From NCBI GenBank assembly GCA_046329055.1, contig JAXLVK010000010.1:22041-86040 (forward strand): a stretch of DNA of 64,000 nucleotides, read 5' to 3'. Positions 24,944-34,224 of this stretch are shown in pieces (the stretch's first letter is position 1; each line of letters begins with the position of its first letter). The translations under genes were made by a program, and so were the position numbers. The notes below the pieces were generated by a model. That model was not told the DNA's origin. It worked only from the letters and a program-made list of their open reading frames with translations, and did no database searches. Source of the stretch: JADKCL01 sp046329055 (GTDB lineage Bacteria > Bacteroidota > Bacteroidia > J057 > JADKCL01).

Positions 24944-27391
24944 AGTTGCGCTACATCCTGCTGGCAATGATGGGTTTGGCCTTGTGCGAATCGGTGCAGG
25001 GTCAAAGCATTTCTGGCAGGGTGCTCAACGTCCCCACTGACTTGAAAGGCAAGGCCATTGAGGGCGCCGAGGGCATGGCCCGCAAAAGGGGAGAAGGTGA
25101 TCCTGAACCCCGGCAACCATGTCCAGTTCACCGACAGCCTCGGCCAATACCGATTCGAGCAGCTACAGCCGGGCGATTACCAAGTTGAGATTGCCACGCT
25201 TGAGGGGGAAGTCCGCCACAAAGACTCGCTCAAGTTGGGCTCAACCGACCTCGTTCGCGATCTCCGAATCCAGCAGGCGCATTCCTACAACAGCGGCGTG
25301 GACATCATCGAGGGTCCACCTCCGAAATGGCTGCGGCAGGTCGAGGGCGTTTCTGTCTTCGCGGCCCGCAAATGCGAGCTCATCCGCCCCGGCGATCTCC
25401 CCGCCAACCTCTCCACCAACAATGCCCGCCAAGTCTTCAACCGCGTAGCCGGCCTGAATGTCTGGGAAAATGACGGCGGCGGCCTTCAGCTCGGCATCGG
25501 TGGGCGCGGCCTGAGCCCCAACCGCAGCAGCAATTTCAATACCCGCCAAAACGGCTACGACATCGCCGCAGATGCCTTGGGCTATCCCGAGAGTTACTAC
25601 ACGCCGCCGATGGAGGCGATTGCGCGGATCGAGGTCGTTCGCGGCGCGGCCTCCCTGCAATACGGCACGCAATTCGGCGGGCTGGTGAACTTCGTGTTCA
25701 AGGAAGGCCCCGAAAACAAGAAAATCGCCTTCACGTCTCGGCAGACGGGCGGCACCTACGGCTACCTTGGCAGCTTCAACAGTGTGGGAGGCACCATCGC
25801 CAAGGGCAACCTGAACTACTACGCTTTCTACCAATTCAAGCGGGGCAATGGATGGCAGGAAAATTCTGGCTTCCAGCAGCATACGGCTTATGCAGGCGTG
25901 AAGGCGCGACTGGCGAAGCGGCTTGTGATCGGCGGCGAATACACCTACATGCACTACCTCGCGCAGCAGGCAGGCGGGCTGACGGATGCCATGTTTGACC
26001 GTGATCCAAGACAAAGCATCCGCGACCGGAACTGGTTCAGGGTGAATTGGAACCTCGCAGCTGTTACGGCGGATTTAGAGCTTGGCGCGCATACCAAGGT
26101 GAACCTGAGGACCTTCGGGCTGTATGCGCAGCGTGATGCATTGGGCTTTCTGGGTGCAATCAATCGGGTCGATCCGGGCGGTGACCGCGACTTGATCACT
26201 GGCAGCTTCCAAAACTGGGGCAGTGAATTGAGGCTCTTGAAAAACATCGACATCCGGAGCCTTCCCACGTCCTTGCTGGTCGGCGGGCGGTATTACCAAG
26301 GCCATACCACAGCAGCACAGGGATTGGGAAGTGCTGGCAATGGGCCTGACTTTGGATTGCTGAACCCGGAAAAGCCGGAAGGGAGTAACTATGTTTTCCC
26401 GAGTCGAAATGTCGCTGCATTTGCGGAGTACGTCATCCGACCTCATGCCAACTGGACCATCGTGCCAGGGCTGCGCTACGAATACATCCACACGGCCTCC
26501 GAGGGCAGCTACCAACTGCGCAGCACCGACCTTGCTGGAAATGTGATCTATGAGGCGACCATTGCCGATCAGCAGCAACGTGACCGGAACATCCTGCTAG
26601 CGGGCATCGGTGGAGCCTTCAAGCCCAATACCGGGCTCGAAGCCTTTGCCAACATCAGCCGCAACTACCGCGCCATCACATTTACCGATATGCGGGTCGT
26701 CAATCCCAATTTCCAGATCGATCCCGACCTCCGCGACGAGAAGGGATTCAATGCGGACATCGGCCTGCGAGGCAGCCCCAGGCGGTGGTTCAGCTACGAT
26801 GTGAGTGCATTTTGGCTGCAATACAGGGACCGCATCGGGCAGGTGCTCATGGTGGACTCCACGACCTTCCGCTACTACCGCCTCCGCACCAATGTCTCGG
26901 ACAGCCGGAATCTGGGCTTGGAATGCTACGCTGAGATGGAATTTCTGCATTTCATCCCGAAAGCCTACTACAGTACCCTCAAGGCATTCGTCAATGTCGC
27001 TTGGATCGATGCTCGGTACATCGGCAGCAAGCAGAGTGCCTACAATGGGAAAAAGGTCGAACTCGTCCCCACTTGGAACATCAAAACCGGATTGACCTAT
27101 CAACGGAGGCGAATGCGGGCTGGCATGCAGTGGTCTTGGCTGAGCAAGCAATTCAGCGACGCCACCAATGCCGAGACTTCCCCCAATGCCGTCGAGGGCC
27201 TCATTCCCGCCTATCAGGTGCTGGACCTGTCCCTGTCCTATGAGTTCAAGACTTGGCTGTCACTGGAAGCGAACTGCAACAACGTCCTGAACACCATGTA
27301 CTTCACGCGCCGCGCGGCCTCCTATCCCGGCCCGGGCATCATCCCTGCCGACGGACGCAGCCTGTTCCTCACGCTTCAGGTGAAGTTGTAA
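24940..27391 (+). pseudogene. FecA-like TonB-dependent receptor, one frameshift near the N terminus
   Basis: It starts at ATG 24940 (M-K-L-R-Y-I-L-L-A-M-M-G-L), a signal peptide, and the frame changes near 25060-25085 (after A-I-E-G-A-E). The joined product is about 815 residues: a carboxypeptidase-regulatory-like N-terminal domain (D-S-L-G-Q-Y-R-F-E-Q-L-Q-P-G-D-Y), a plug (R-V-A-G-L-N-V-W-E-N-D-G-G-G; G-I-G-G-R-G-L; R-I-E-V-V-R-G-A-A-S-L-Q-Y-G-T-Q-F-G-G) and a barrel ending in an aromatic-poor L-Q-V-K-L. It resembles Fe(III) dicitrate-type receptors found in this conserved operon. The overlap with the HTTM stop implies coupled translation. It imports a ferric chelate with energy from TonB; the ligand is inferred. 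Confidence 0.88.
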
Positions 27392-27567
27392 GTTGCTGGT
27401 AGTCCATTGGATTCGCCTTCCTACCCAATGCGATGGGGAAAATTTTGGCGCGCATTTCCCTGTATGTCTCTAACTTTCAGCAGATTCAAAAAAATCTTCA
27501 AAATTATTTTCAGGCGCACACACCAAAACGCCACCCCTAGACATCTATCAGGTCAAAAGGCATAAAA

Positions 27568-28104
27568 GTGCAAGAGAAGACACTCATAGAAGGATGCAAG
27601 CAGCAAGATCGCAGGGCCCAGAAGGCGCTCTACGACCTGTATGCATCCAAGATGCTGGGTCTCTGCCGCCGCTACCTCTCTGACCGCGCCGATGCGGAGG
27701 ACGCCCTCCTCAACGGCTTCTACAAGGCCCTGAGCCAAATCCAGACCTACGAGGGCAGTGGCAGTTTCGAGGGATGGATCCGCCGCATCATGGTGAACGA
27801 ATGCCTGATGGCTCTGCGCAAGCGGCTCCGCTTCCCTGAGGCGACCGAGCTCGGTGATGTGATGCTGCGCACGGCCGACGACCCCATGGCAGTGATGGCA
27901 GCCGCCGACCTCATGGCCATGATGGAAAGCCTGCCGGTGGGCTACAGGACGGTGCTGAACCTGCACGCGATCGAAGGATTCAAGCACCATGAGATCGCGG
28001 AGATGCTGGGCATCAGCATCAACACCAGCAAGAGCCAGCTCATCCTGGCCAAGGCGAAACTGCGCGGCATGGTCGGGCAGAACTTTTACACGGAGGCGAG
28101 TTGA
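27568..28104 (+). CDS. ECF-type RNA polymerase sigma factor
   Basis: A 178-residue sigma-70 family protein. Region 2 covers ~25-90 (L-Y-D-L-Y-A-S-K-M-L-G-L-C-R-R-Y and the Asp-rich D-R-A-D-A-E-D-A-L-L-N-G-F), and region 4 covers ~115-170 (L-P-V-G-Y-R-T-V-L-N-L-H-A-I-E-G-F-K-H-H-E-I-A-E-M-L-G-I), with the helix-turn-helix S-I-N-T-S-K-S-Q-L-I-L-A-K. The only start in frame is GTG 27568. The stop is 3 bp before the next gene, a membrane protein that should be its anti-sigma factor. It sends RNA polymerase to a set of promoters in response to an envelope signal; the regulon is unknown. Confidence 0.93.
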   Translation: MQEKTLIEGCKQQDRRAQKALYDLYASKMLGLCRRYLSDRADAEDALLNGFYKALSQIQTYEGSGSFEGWIRRIMVNECLMALRKRLRFPEATELGDVMLRTADDPMAVMAAADLMAMMESLPVGYRTVLNLHAIEGFKHHEIAEMLGISINTSKSQLILAKAKLRGMVGQNFYTEAS

Positions 28105-28107
28105 ATC

Positions 28108-29226
28108 ATGAAAGCGGAAAAAGACATCGAAAAGCAATTGCTGGATGCAGAGGCCGCTTGGGAAGGCACGCCACCCCCTGCACTCTGGGACCAATTGGAG
28201 CAGCGGCTCGATGCCGACCTGCCTCCCTCGGCGCGCAAGCCCAAGAATTGGCCGTTCCGGATACTGGCGCTGATCCCCCCCATCGCGGTGGCAGTGGTCC
28301 TGCTGTGGCCGAGCGACAGCGCCCCAGCTGTCGCCAGGAGCTTTGCACACCATCGGGTACAAATCGGAGCTGTTGGCCATACACCTGAGCCTGCCCTCGC
28401 TGCATTGGAACCGGATGGCGATGCTGGATCGGCAGACCCGAAAACCGAACCCAATACCCTGCCGGCGGCAGTCAAGCCCGGCAATCCCTCCAACGGTGGC
28501 GCACAGGCCGTTTACAACACTTCCGTCATCCAGAACTTGGTGACGCCCATCACCACCAATCCCGCCAACATGTACAATGGCCGCCCGGATTTGGAGATGC
28601 AGAATTACATCCTGCCAGCCGGCAACCTATTGGTCACCAACGGAAACGGCAACCCCATCGACACCGTGTCCTCCATCACGCAGTACCACCAGCTCTATCC
28701 CAACGCATTCGAAAACAACCGCGTCCTCCAGATCAATGCACAACGCAACGACCTGAACTTCAATCTGGTGGGAGTGGTCGATCGCCAAGCGCAGGAGGAC
28801 CTGCAGCACCTGAAATGGCTGCTCGGTAGCTGGCGCAAGCAAGGCACCTCCGGTGCAGGCATGGAGGATTGGCGGCAGCTCGACGAGTTCACGCTCTTGG
28901 GCAGGGGCTTTTTTGTGGTGAATGGCGACACCGTGATCACACAGGAAATGCGCATCGAGCAGCGTGGTCCCAATGTCTATTACATCGTTGCCATGGGGCA
29001 AGACTCCAAACCCATGCGATTCCGGCTCCGCTCCCGCAACAACAACGAGGTGATCTTCCAAGGCGATTCGCCCAAAAACAGGAAGGAACTCGTGCTGCGC
29101 AACAATCCGTCCACACAAGAAGTGGAAACCATCCTGCAATCGCCTGACCAAGGCGACGAGGGCAAATCCGCACGGTCGGCCCAGAGTCCCGCACCCACCA
29201 AGCAGGTCATGAAGCGCAGTCAATAG
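28108..29226 (+). CDS. Probable anti-sigma factor with C-terminal DUF6265-like domain
   Basis: A 372-residue protein. The N-terminal ~45 residues are charged (E-K-Q-L-L-D-A-E-A-A-W-E-G-T-P-P-P-A-L-W-D-Q-L-E) and likely bind the sigma factor in the cytoplasm. One membrane span follows (~49-67, F-R-I-L-A-L-I-P-P-I-A-V-A-V-V-L-L-W), then a low-complexity Pro/Asn linker (~80-220). The C-terminal periplasmic domain (~230-340) has L-K-W-L-L-G-S-W-R and R-I-E-Q-R-G-P-N-V-Y-Y-I, resembling the DUF6265 beta barrel. Its position 3 bp after the sigma gene supports the role. Combining an anti-sigma helix with a lipocalin-like sensor domain is unusual and suggests a ligand-sensing output. Confidence 0.72.
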   Translation: MKAEKDIEKQLLDAEAAWEGTPPPALWDQLEQRLDADLPPSARKPKNWPFRILALIPPIAVAVVLLWPSDSAPAVARSFAHHRVQIGAVGHTPEPALAALEPDGDAGSADPKTEPNTLPAAVKPGNPSNGGAQAVYNTSVIQNLVTPITTNPANMYNGRPDLEMQNYILPAGNLLVTNGNGNPIDTVSSITQYHQLYPNAFENNRVLQINAQRNDLNFNLVGVVDRQAQEDLQHLKWLLGSWRKQGTSGAGMEDWRQLDEFTLLGRGFFVVNGDTVITQEMRIEQRGPNVYYIVAMGQDSKPMRFRLRSRNNNEVIFQGDSPKNRKELVLRNNPSTQEVETILQSPDQGDEGKSARSAQSPAPTKQVMKRSQ

Positions 29227-29336
29227 GCCGCGATTCCTCTTCCAATCCAAGATCCATGTCCCGGCCATCGAGGCCGCCAGGATGCTCATACCCCATCCAT
29301 TAACCCAATACCCAAGATTTCTCAAATCCCAGAACT

Positions 29337-30374
29337 ATGAAAAAGACCAGATTTCCCCGCTTTTCGATCGTTGGCCTGTGCATGGCCCTCCTCCTGCTCA
29401 CGGCGGTCACTGCCCATGCAGGGGGCGCATTTTTGGATGTCCATACCCTCAATCTGCCGAGCCTCGATATCCATCAGGTCCAGACGATCAATTTCTCCGC
29501 CGCGCCTCAGCTGACGCCGTCCCTGGGCGAAGTCGTCTGCAACCGCGCCACCTGCGCCATCTGCAACTCGGGCCCACAAGGCGGGAGCGCCATCCAACGC
29601 AGCATTTGTTCCGGGCATGACCTGAATGTGCCCCACCAATGCGTGAACCATCCCGACCACAACCCGATGGCCAACAATGACTTTGGAGCAAAAGACTTTG
29701 TGCAAATCGATGGCATCACTCGACCCGCTCCTCCAGCAGGATGGGAGTACCAACAAGTGCTCCTCGCCAATACCAAGTACGACTGGAGATTGGTGCGGGT
29801 GGAGGACGAGGAAGCCCTTCCCGTGGTGCCCACCTGGCCGTCGGATGAGCAATTGGCCCTGCGGAATGCAGTGGAGTTGCGGAACGACCTCAACTTCAAT
29901 CCCATCATGGCTCCCGAAACCAACCTCGAAGAACAAAATGAAATCGAATCGCCTGAGGCAGTCAATGCCCTCCCCGAGGTGGCTGTCAACGCTGAACCCA
30001 TCCATGATTTGGACGAGGAGTCCCCTGCCGCGGAAATCGAGGAGCTCATTGGCGGGCTGCCTGAATACGAAATGAACTATGTGGACAAGGCTACCGAGGC
30101 CTCTGGGGCAGAATCGTCGGCACCCTTGGTCAGAGAGGTCTCCGTTTGGCCCAATCCCAGCCAGGGTCAGTTCCAGGTTCGCATGCACAACCCCCTCATG
30201 ACCCCCGTGCATTTCGAAGTCGTCAATTCTGCCGGGCAGGTCGTCGCTAGGAAGGATTCGGACGAGGATGCAAGCGCTTCCTTTGATCTCAAGGGGCTGT
30301 CTGCGGGCATTTACCACGTCGTGGCCTACTCGGGTCGGGGGCAGTGGTCCAAGGAGGTGCTGATTCGCCGCTGA
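29337..30374 (+). CDS. Secreted protein with T9SS type A sorting domain
   Basis: A 345-residue protein with a signal peptide (M-K-K-T-R-F-P-R-F-S-I-V-G-L-C-M-A-L-L-L-L). A Cys-rich segment at ~68-102 (V-V-C-N-R-A-T-C-A-I-C-N-S, S-I-C-S-G-H and H-Q-C-V-N-H) could bind a metal or form disulfides. An acidic region lies at ~205-265, and the sorting domain S-V-W-P-N-P-S-Q-G ... S-A-G-I-Y-H-V-V-A-Y is at the C terminus. It follows the sigma/anti-sigma pair by about 110 bp on the same strand and may be part of that regulon. Apart from the sorting domain no family is recognised. Confidence 0.8.
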   Translation: MKKTRFPRFSIVGLCMALLLLTAVTAHAGGAFLDVHTLNLPSLDIHQVQTINFSAAPQLTPSLGEVVCNRATCAICNSGPQGGSAIQRSICSGHDLNVPHQCVNHPDHNPMANNDFGAKDFVQIDGITRPAPPAGWEYQQVLLANTKYDWRLVRVEDEEALPVVPTWPSDEQLALRNAVELRNDLNFNPIMAPETNLEEQNEIESPEAVNALPEVAVNAEPIHDLDEESPAAEIEELIGGLPEYEMNYVDKATEASGAESSAPLVREVSVWPNPSQGQFQVRMHNPLMTPVHFEVVNSAGQVVARKDSDEDASASFDLKGLSAGIYHVVAYSGRGQWSKEVLIRR

Positions 30375-30465
30375 TACAGGACGAAATCCGCTCGAAACAT
30401 TACAAATGGACTCCCCTGTGATGCAATCCATTGCCGCATAGGAACCACCAAGACATTACATGGCG

Positions 30466-30497
30466 CAGGGGGCGTGGCCAATCGGTCGCGCCCCCTG
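30466..30497. terminator. G+C-rich hairpin downstream of the T9SS gene
   Basis: CAGGGGGCG (30466-30474) and CGCCCCCTG (30489-30497) pair perfectly around a 14-nt loop. There is no T-run, so termination would be weak or Rho-assisted; it may be an intergenic repeat. Confidence 0.5.
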
Positions 30498-31143
30498 TAT
30501 GCGTTGCAGGGGCAGGTGTCTGGGAAAATTCATCCACACCATGGGAAATAGTTTACATGGATGCATCCCCATAGCAAGCCAGCTTATTACATGCAGGAGC
30601 CCCATCAGGGTTAGGCTGGGCAGGCTTTTCGATAGGAGGGGGAGGATTCACCTGCGAATTTGCCCTCATGATCAGCGAGCTGCATTGATCCTGACAGCCG
30701 CTGTGACTTGGAATGTAAGAGAAAAGTATTCGCGTTCGTTGCCATGAAAGGGATATGTCCCAACTCTCTACTCAGTACGCATTGGACTCGTGTGGGATGC
30801 TGCGGCCACGGGGAAACTGGCCTAGGCGCGGGGTTGAAATCAAGAGAGAGACGGGATACAGCACCCGGGAGGAACCAGGATTTGGGAAGTTCAGTGGGGT
30901 TCCGCCCTTGAGGTGTCCCGATGCCGCCTGACTGCGCCGCCGACATCCGTGCGGCTGCGGTCGGCGGGCGGCAATCGCAGACAAATTTTTTTCAAAATCC
31001 CATCAATTCGATAGAATTTCAAGAATTAAGCGTTGCAACAACTTTTTTTGCACCGTAGGGGCATTTCTTGTGATGGATTCATGCAAACCGCCTGTCTGCC
31101 AAACGACAAACGCATTTCCAGCCTTGTGGAAACCGCTTTTGGA
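30498..31143. other. Gene-free stretch before the Omp28-like gene
   Basis: About 650 bp without a credible gene. A G+C-rich segment (30890-30975, GCCGCCGACATCCGTGCGGC-like palindromic text) precedes an A+T-rich stretch (30980-31070). Short frames exist but have no homology that I recognise. Confidence 0.45.
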
Positions 31144-31190
31144 TTTGGTTTGGAGACAAACACATGTTAATTTTAGAAGTCTAAAAATTT
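31144..31190 (+). promoter_or_regulatory. Promoter and overlapping palindrome before the Omp28-like gene
   Basis: TTTG (31144-31147), 20 bases, then TAATTTTA (31168-31175) approximates the Bacteroidota promoter. TTTTAGA (31171-31177), two bases, and TCTAAAA (31180-31186) form a palindrome across the -7 box. Its half-sites resemble those of the iron-operon palindrome, but the spacer is 2 instead of 5 bp. Confidence 0.5.
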
Positions 31191-31236
31191 CACCAAGGAT
31201 CTTTTGTTTTCCAATCAGGTCAAAAAGTCAAAGAAT

Positions 31237-32871
31237 ATGAAAAGGTTTACAATGATGTTGGCTGCGGCCGGTGCCTTGACCTTGGGAGCTAGCAATATAG
31301 CTTCCGCTCAGGCTACCAAGCATGCAGTGATCCTCGAGATCGCCACAGGTACATGGTGTACCTACTGCCCTGGCGCCGCCATGGGTGCTGACGAGCTCCA
31401 CGCTAGCAGCGCGAGCGTCGGTATCGTGGAGCACCACGACAGCGACCCCTACGAGACCCCTGAGACGGTCGCACGTTACGACACCTACTACGGTGTGACG
31501 GGCTTCCCGACTGCATTCTTCGATGGTGCCAACAGCGTGGTTGGTGGTAGCCATACTCAATCCATGTACACCAGCTACCTGCCCAAGTACAACACTGCCA
31601 TGGCAGTGTCCACTCCTTTTGGCATCACCTCCACCTGGACTCAAAACGGCGCCAGCATCGACGTGTCCGTGACCGTGACCCAAGTGGGCGCATACAGCGC
31701 TGGTAACCTCCGCGTTCAAGCTGTCTTGACCGAGAGCCACATCCCGGTGAACTGGCAGGGCATGTCCGAAGTCAACTTCGTGAACCGCGACATGTACCCC
31801 GATGCCAACGGCCAAGCCATCACCTTGACCCAAGGCAACAGCCAAACCCTCAACTTCAACATGCCTGTCAGCCCGGCTTGGACCCAAGACGAGATGGAAC
31901 TGGTGATCTGGGTTGAGAACGGCTCCACCAAGCAGATCTTCAACGGCACCTACAGCCCGCTGGCTGTCGCTCAATTCGCCAACGACCCCATGGCCGTCTC
32001 CATCGAAAACGCCATTGGTACCGAGAGCTGCATCTCCAGCATCGCTCCTGAGGTGAAAATCCGCAACATGGGCAGCAACGCCCTCACCAGCGTGGACTTC
32101 AGCTACAGCGTGAACGGCGGCGCTTCCCAGACCTACACCTGGACTGGCAACCTCGCCTTCTTGGCTTACGCTACCGCTACCCTGCCTTCTGTGAGCTTCA
32201 CACCCCAGGGCAACAACACCCTGTCCGTGAACATCACCAACTCCAACGACAACAACAACACCAACAACTCCACCACCAAGTCTTGGATGATGGCTTCCTA
32301 CGTCCCCAGCGGTGCTTATGTCATGAACATCCAGCCCGACCAATACGGTGCTGAGACCACTTGGGAGATCAAGAATGGTGCTGGCTCCGTGATCGCTTCC
32401 GGTGGTCCCTACACCAACGGTAACACCACCCCCGTGAACGTGAACGTCACGATCAACGCTGGTGACTGCTACGAAGTGGCTGTTTACGACGCCTACGGCG
32501 ACGGCATGTGCTGCGCTTACGGCAACGGTGGCTACACCCTGACCGGCCCCAACAGCCAAGTCGTCGCATCTGGCGGCAGCTTCGGCTCTGCTGAGCGCAA
32601 GTCTTGGACCACCGACATCAGCGCTTCCGTGAATCCTGAGTTGGCTGCTGCCATCCGCGTGTTCCCGAACCCCAGCAATGGCGTGTTCAGCATCGAACTG
32701 CCCACCAGCGGTGAGATCACCATCGTGACCATCACTGGCAAGCAGGTGTTCACCACCAATGCTGACCAAGGCACCACCCGCGTGGACCTGGGCAACCTCG
32801 CCGCTGGCATGTACATGGTGCGTGTCATGACCGAGCAAGGTCTGGCTGTCAAGAAAATCACTGTGGAATAA
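31237..32871 (+). CDS. Omp28-like secreted protein with thioredoxin fold and T9SS sorting domain
   Basis: About 544 residues from ATG 31237 (M-K-R-F-T-M-M-L-A-A-A-G-A-L-T-L-G). After signal cleavage (S-A-Q-A) a thioredoxin-like domain carries T-G-T-W-C-T-Y-C-P-G-A, matching the redox C-x-x-C of Omp28-related outer-membrane proteins, with cis-Pro-like G-F-P-T at the expected place (~95-98). A beta-sandwich region and a segment with D-A-Y-G-D-G-M-C-C (Ca-loop-like) follow. The type A sorting domain F-P-N-P-S-N-G ... G-M-Y-M-V-R-V is last. Codon usage is strongly biased toward one set of synonyms, suggesting high expression. It probably sits on the cell surface; the redox partner is unknown. Confidence 0.87.
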   Translation: MKRFTMMLAAAGALTLGASNIASAQATKHAVILEIATGTWCTYCPGAAMGADELHASSASVGIVEHHDSDPYETPETVARYDTYYGVTGFPTAFFDGANSVVGGSHTQSMYTSYLPKYNTAMAVSTPFGITSTWTQNGASIDVSVTVTQVGAYSAGNLRVQAVLTESHIPVNWQGMSEVNFVNRDMYPDANGQAITLTQGNSQTLNFNMPVSPAWTQDEMELVIWVENGSTKQIFNGTYSPLAVAQFANDPMAVSIENAIGTESCISSIAPEVKIRNMGSNALTSVDFSYSVNGGASQTYTWTGNLAFLAYATATLPSVSFTPQGNNTLSVNITNSNDNNNTNNSTTKSWMMASYVPSGAYVMNIQPDQYGAETTWEIKNGAGSVIASGGPYTNGNTTPVNVNVTINAGDCYEVAVYDAYGDGMCCAYGNGGYTLTGPNSQVVASGGSFGSAERKSWTTDISASVNPELAAAIRVFPNPSNGVFSIELPTSGEITIVTITGKQVFTTNADQGTTRVDLGNLAAGMYMVRVMTEQGLAVKKITVE

Positions 32872-32895
32872 TCCAGACGGATTGTCCCGCTAGGC

Positions 32896-32935
32896 AAGCT
32901 GCCAGGCTCCACAAGGGTCTGGCAGCTTCATTTTT
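32896..32935 (+). terminator. Rho-independent terminator of the Omp28-like gene
   Basis: AAGCTGCCAG (32896-32905) and CTGGCAGCTT (32919-32928) pair perfectly around a 13-nt loop, followed by CATTTTT. Confidence 0.9.
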
Positions 32936-32982
32936 GCATGGAATTCAGCAGGCAAGTGCGGGCGACTTCCTAGATTTGCAAC

Positions 32983-34170
32983 ATGGGAAGACGATGGCTT
33001 AAGCTGGGACTTTTTTGTTCAGTGGCAATGTTGCTCTCCTCGTCCAATGTGTCCGGACAGGAGGCTGCTTGGCAGCAATTGGCGAAGCCGGATCAGGCGC
33101 TGAGGGGCAACGTGGTGGCATGTGAAGAGGCCATCGATTTGGTCAGGGCATGGGTCGCGGACTCGGTGCTGGATCGGCGCAAGCAGCGGCACAAAGGCTT
33201 CGGCGGATGGATGGGGCAGCGGGTCATCGGGCTCTATTGGGAGTATTTCGATGCGCACAAGCGCACCTACATCGGTACGAGCAGCCGGCCCTTCCACATC
33301 TTCGATGGCGTCGCGGACGAGGTGGACATCAACATCTTCATCATGCCTCACCTCGCTCCCTACATGGAAATGGCTCGGAAAGGCTTCGAGGAGGCGGATG
33401 CGCGCCCCCGCAGCGAAAAGGGCTTCCGTGTCCAGACTCCCGACCAATACAAGTCCCCGGAGGAGTTCCCCTTGCCGGAGGAGATCAAGGTGGAGCAGGG
33501 CTATATCACCATCGAATGCGAGGTCACCCCACAGCAGGAATTTGCGGAGGAACTCGCCAAGAAGATGATGCCCTCCGAGGACGGGGACTACAGCCTGGAC
33601 ACCGTCCCCAACTTCGGGACGAAGTACCCGAGCTTCGGCATGACCGGGGTCTGGTGCATGGACTGCAACCACAATTGCCGCCCGGAAATCCATCCCATCG
33701 AGTGGCTGTGGTGGCTCGACCTCTCCGCTGAGCGACCCGGCTCCCCCAATGCCAAAAGCTGGATGGTCAGCCTCCTCTGCGACGGCAGCAACCGCTTCCA
33801 CAAATGGTCCCCCAGTCCATTGGGTGGCGAGATCGCGCTTCCGTTCATCCTGCCCAAGGGCGAGTCCACCCTGAAGGTCAACATCGATTGGTTAGTGGGC
33901 GATCCGGTGCCCGTTGCGGATTCTCTCTGGCAAAATGGCCCCCGGAATGCGCAGGAGCTGCAAACGGCCGAGCTGGAGGTGCCGCTGAACTTCCCCGGAG
34001 CCAAGGCCAAGGCGCAAATCCATAGCACCGCGCCGAATGCCCTGCCCAATGTCCGCTACTGGTTCACCCCGGCTGGCGGGACGACGGAGGGGGGAGATCT
34101 GCGCGGATTCCTCCACATGTCGGTCATGGTCAAGAGCCTGGGCGGATTCAGGGCGACCTTTGACCACTGA
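32983..34170 (+). CDS. Secreted protein of unknown function
   Basis: A 395-residue protein with a signal peptide (L-G-L-F-C-S-V-A-M-L-L-S-S-S-N-V-S-G-Q). The mature part contains G-V-W-C-M-D-C-N-H-N-C-R-P-E-I-H-P-I-E-W-L-W-W at about 223-245, a tight cluster of three Cys and two His that would suit a metal site, and an S-E-R-P-G-S-type loop. I cannot assign a domain. It is flanked by terminator-ended Omp28-like and MBOAT genes and has its own 110-bp upstream region. The start ATG 32983 is the first in frame and directly precedes the signal peptide. Function not inferred. Confidence 0.7.
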   Translation: MGRRWLKLGLFCSVAMLLSSSNVSGQEAAWQQLAKPDQALRGNVVACEEAIDLVRAWVADSVLDRRKQRHKGFGGWMGQRVIGLYWEYFDAHKRTYIGTSSRPFHIFDGVADEVDINIFIMPHLAPYMEMARKGFEEADARPRSEKGFRVQTPDQYKSPEEFPLPEEIKVEQGYITIECEVTPQQEFAEELAKKMMPSEDGDYSLDTVPNFGTKYPSFGMTGVWCMDCNHNCRPEIHPIEWLWWLDLSAERPGSPNAKSWMVSLLCDGSNRFHKWSPSPLGGEIALPFILPKGESTLKVNIDWLVGDPVPVADSLWQNGPRNAQELQTAELEVPLNFPGAKAKAQIHSTAPNALPNVRYWFTPAGGTTEGGDLRGFLHMSVMVKSLGGFRATFDH

Positions 34171-34224
34171 GCCTGACCGGCCGCAGCTTTCCTGACAGGC
34201 TGAAATCCCCTATCTTCCGCCGAA

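Noticed and set aside
31228..32838. 536-codon minus-strand frame opposite the Omp28-like gene
   Set aside because: It is antisense to a clear secreted protein; the translated text is a Val/Gly/His-rich artefact of strong codon bias.
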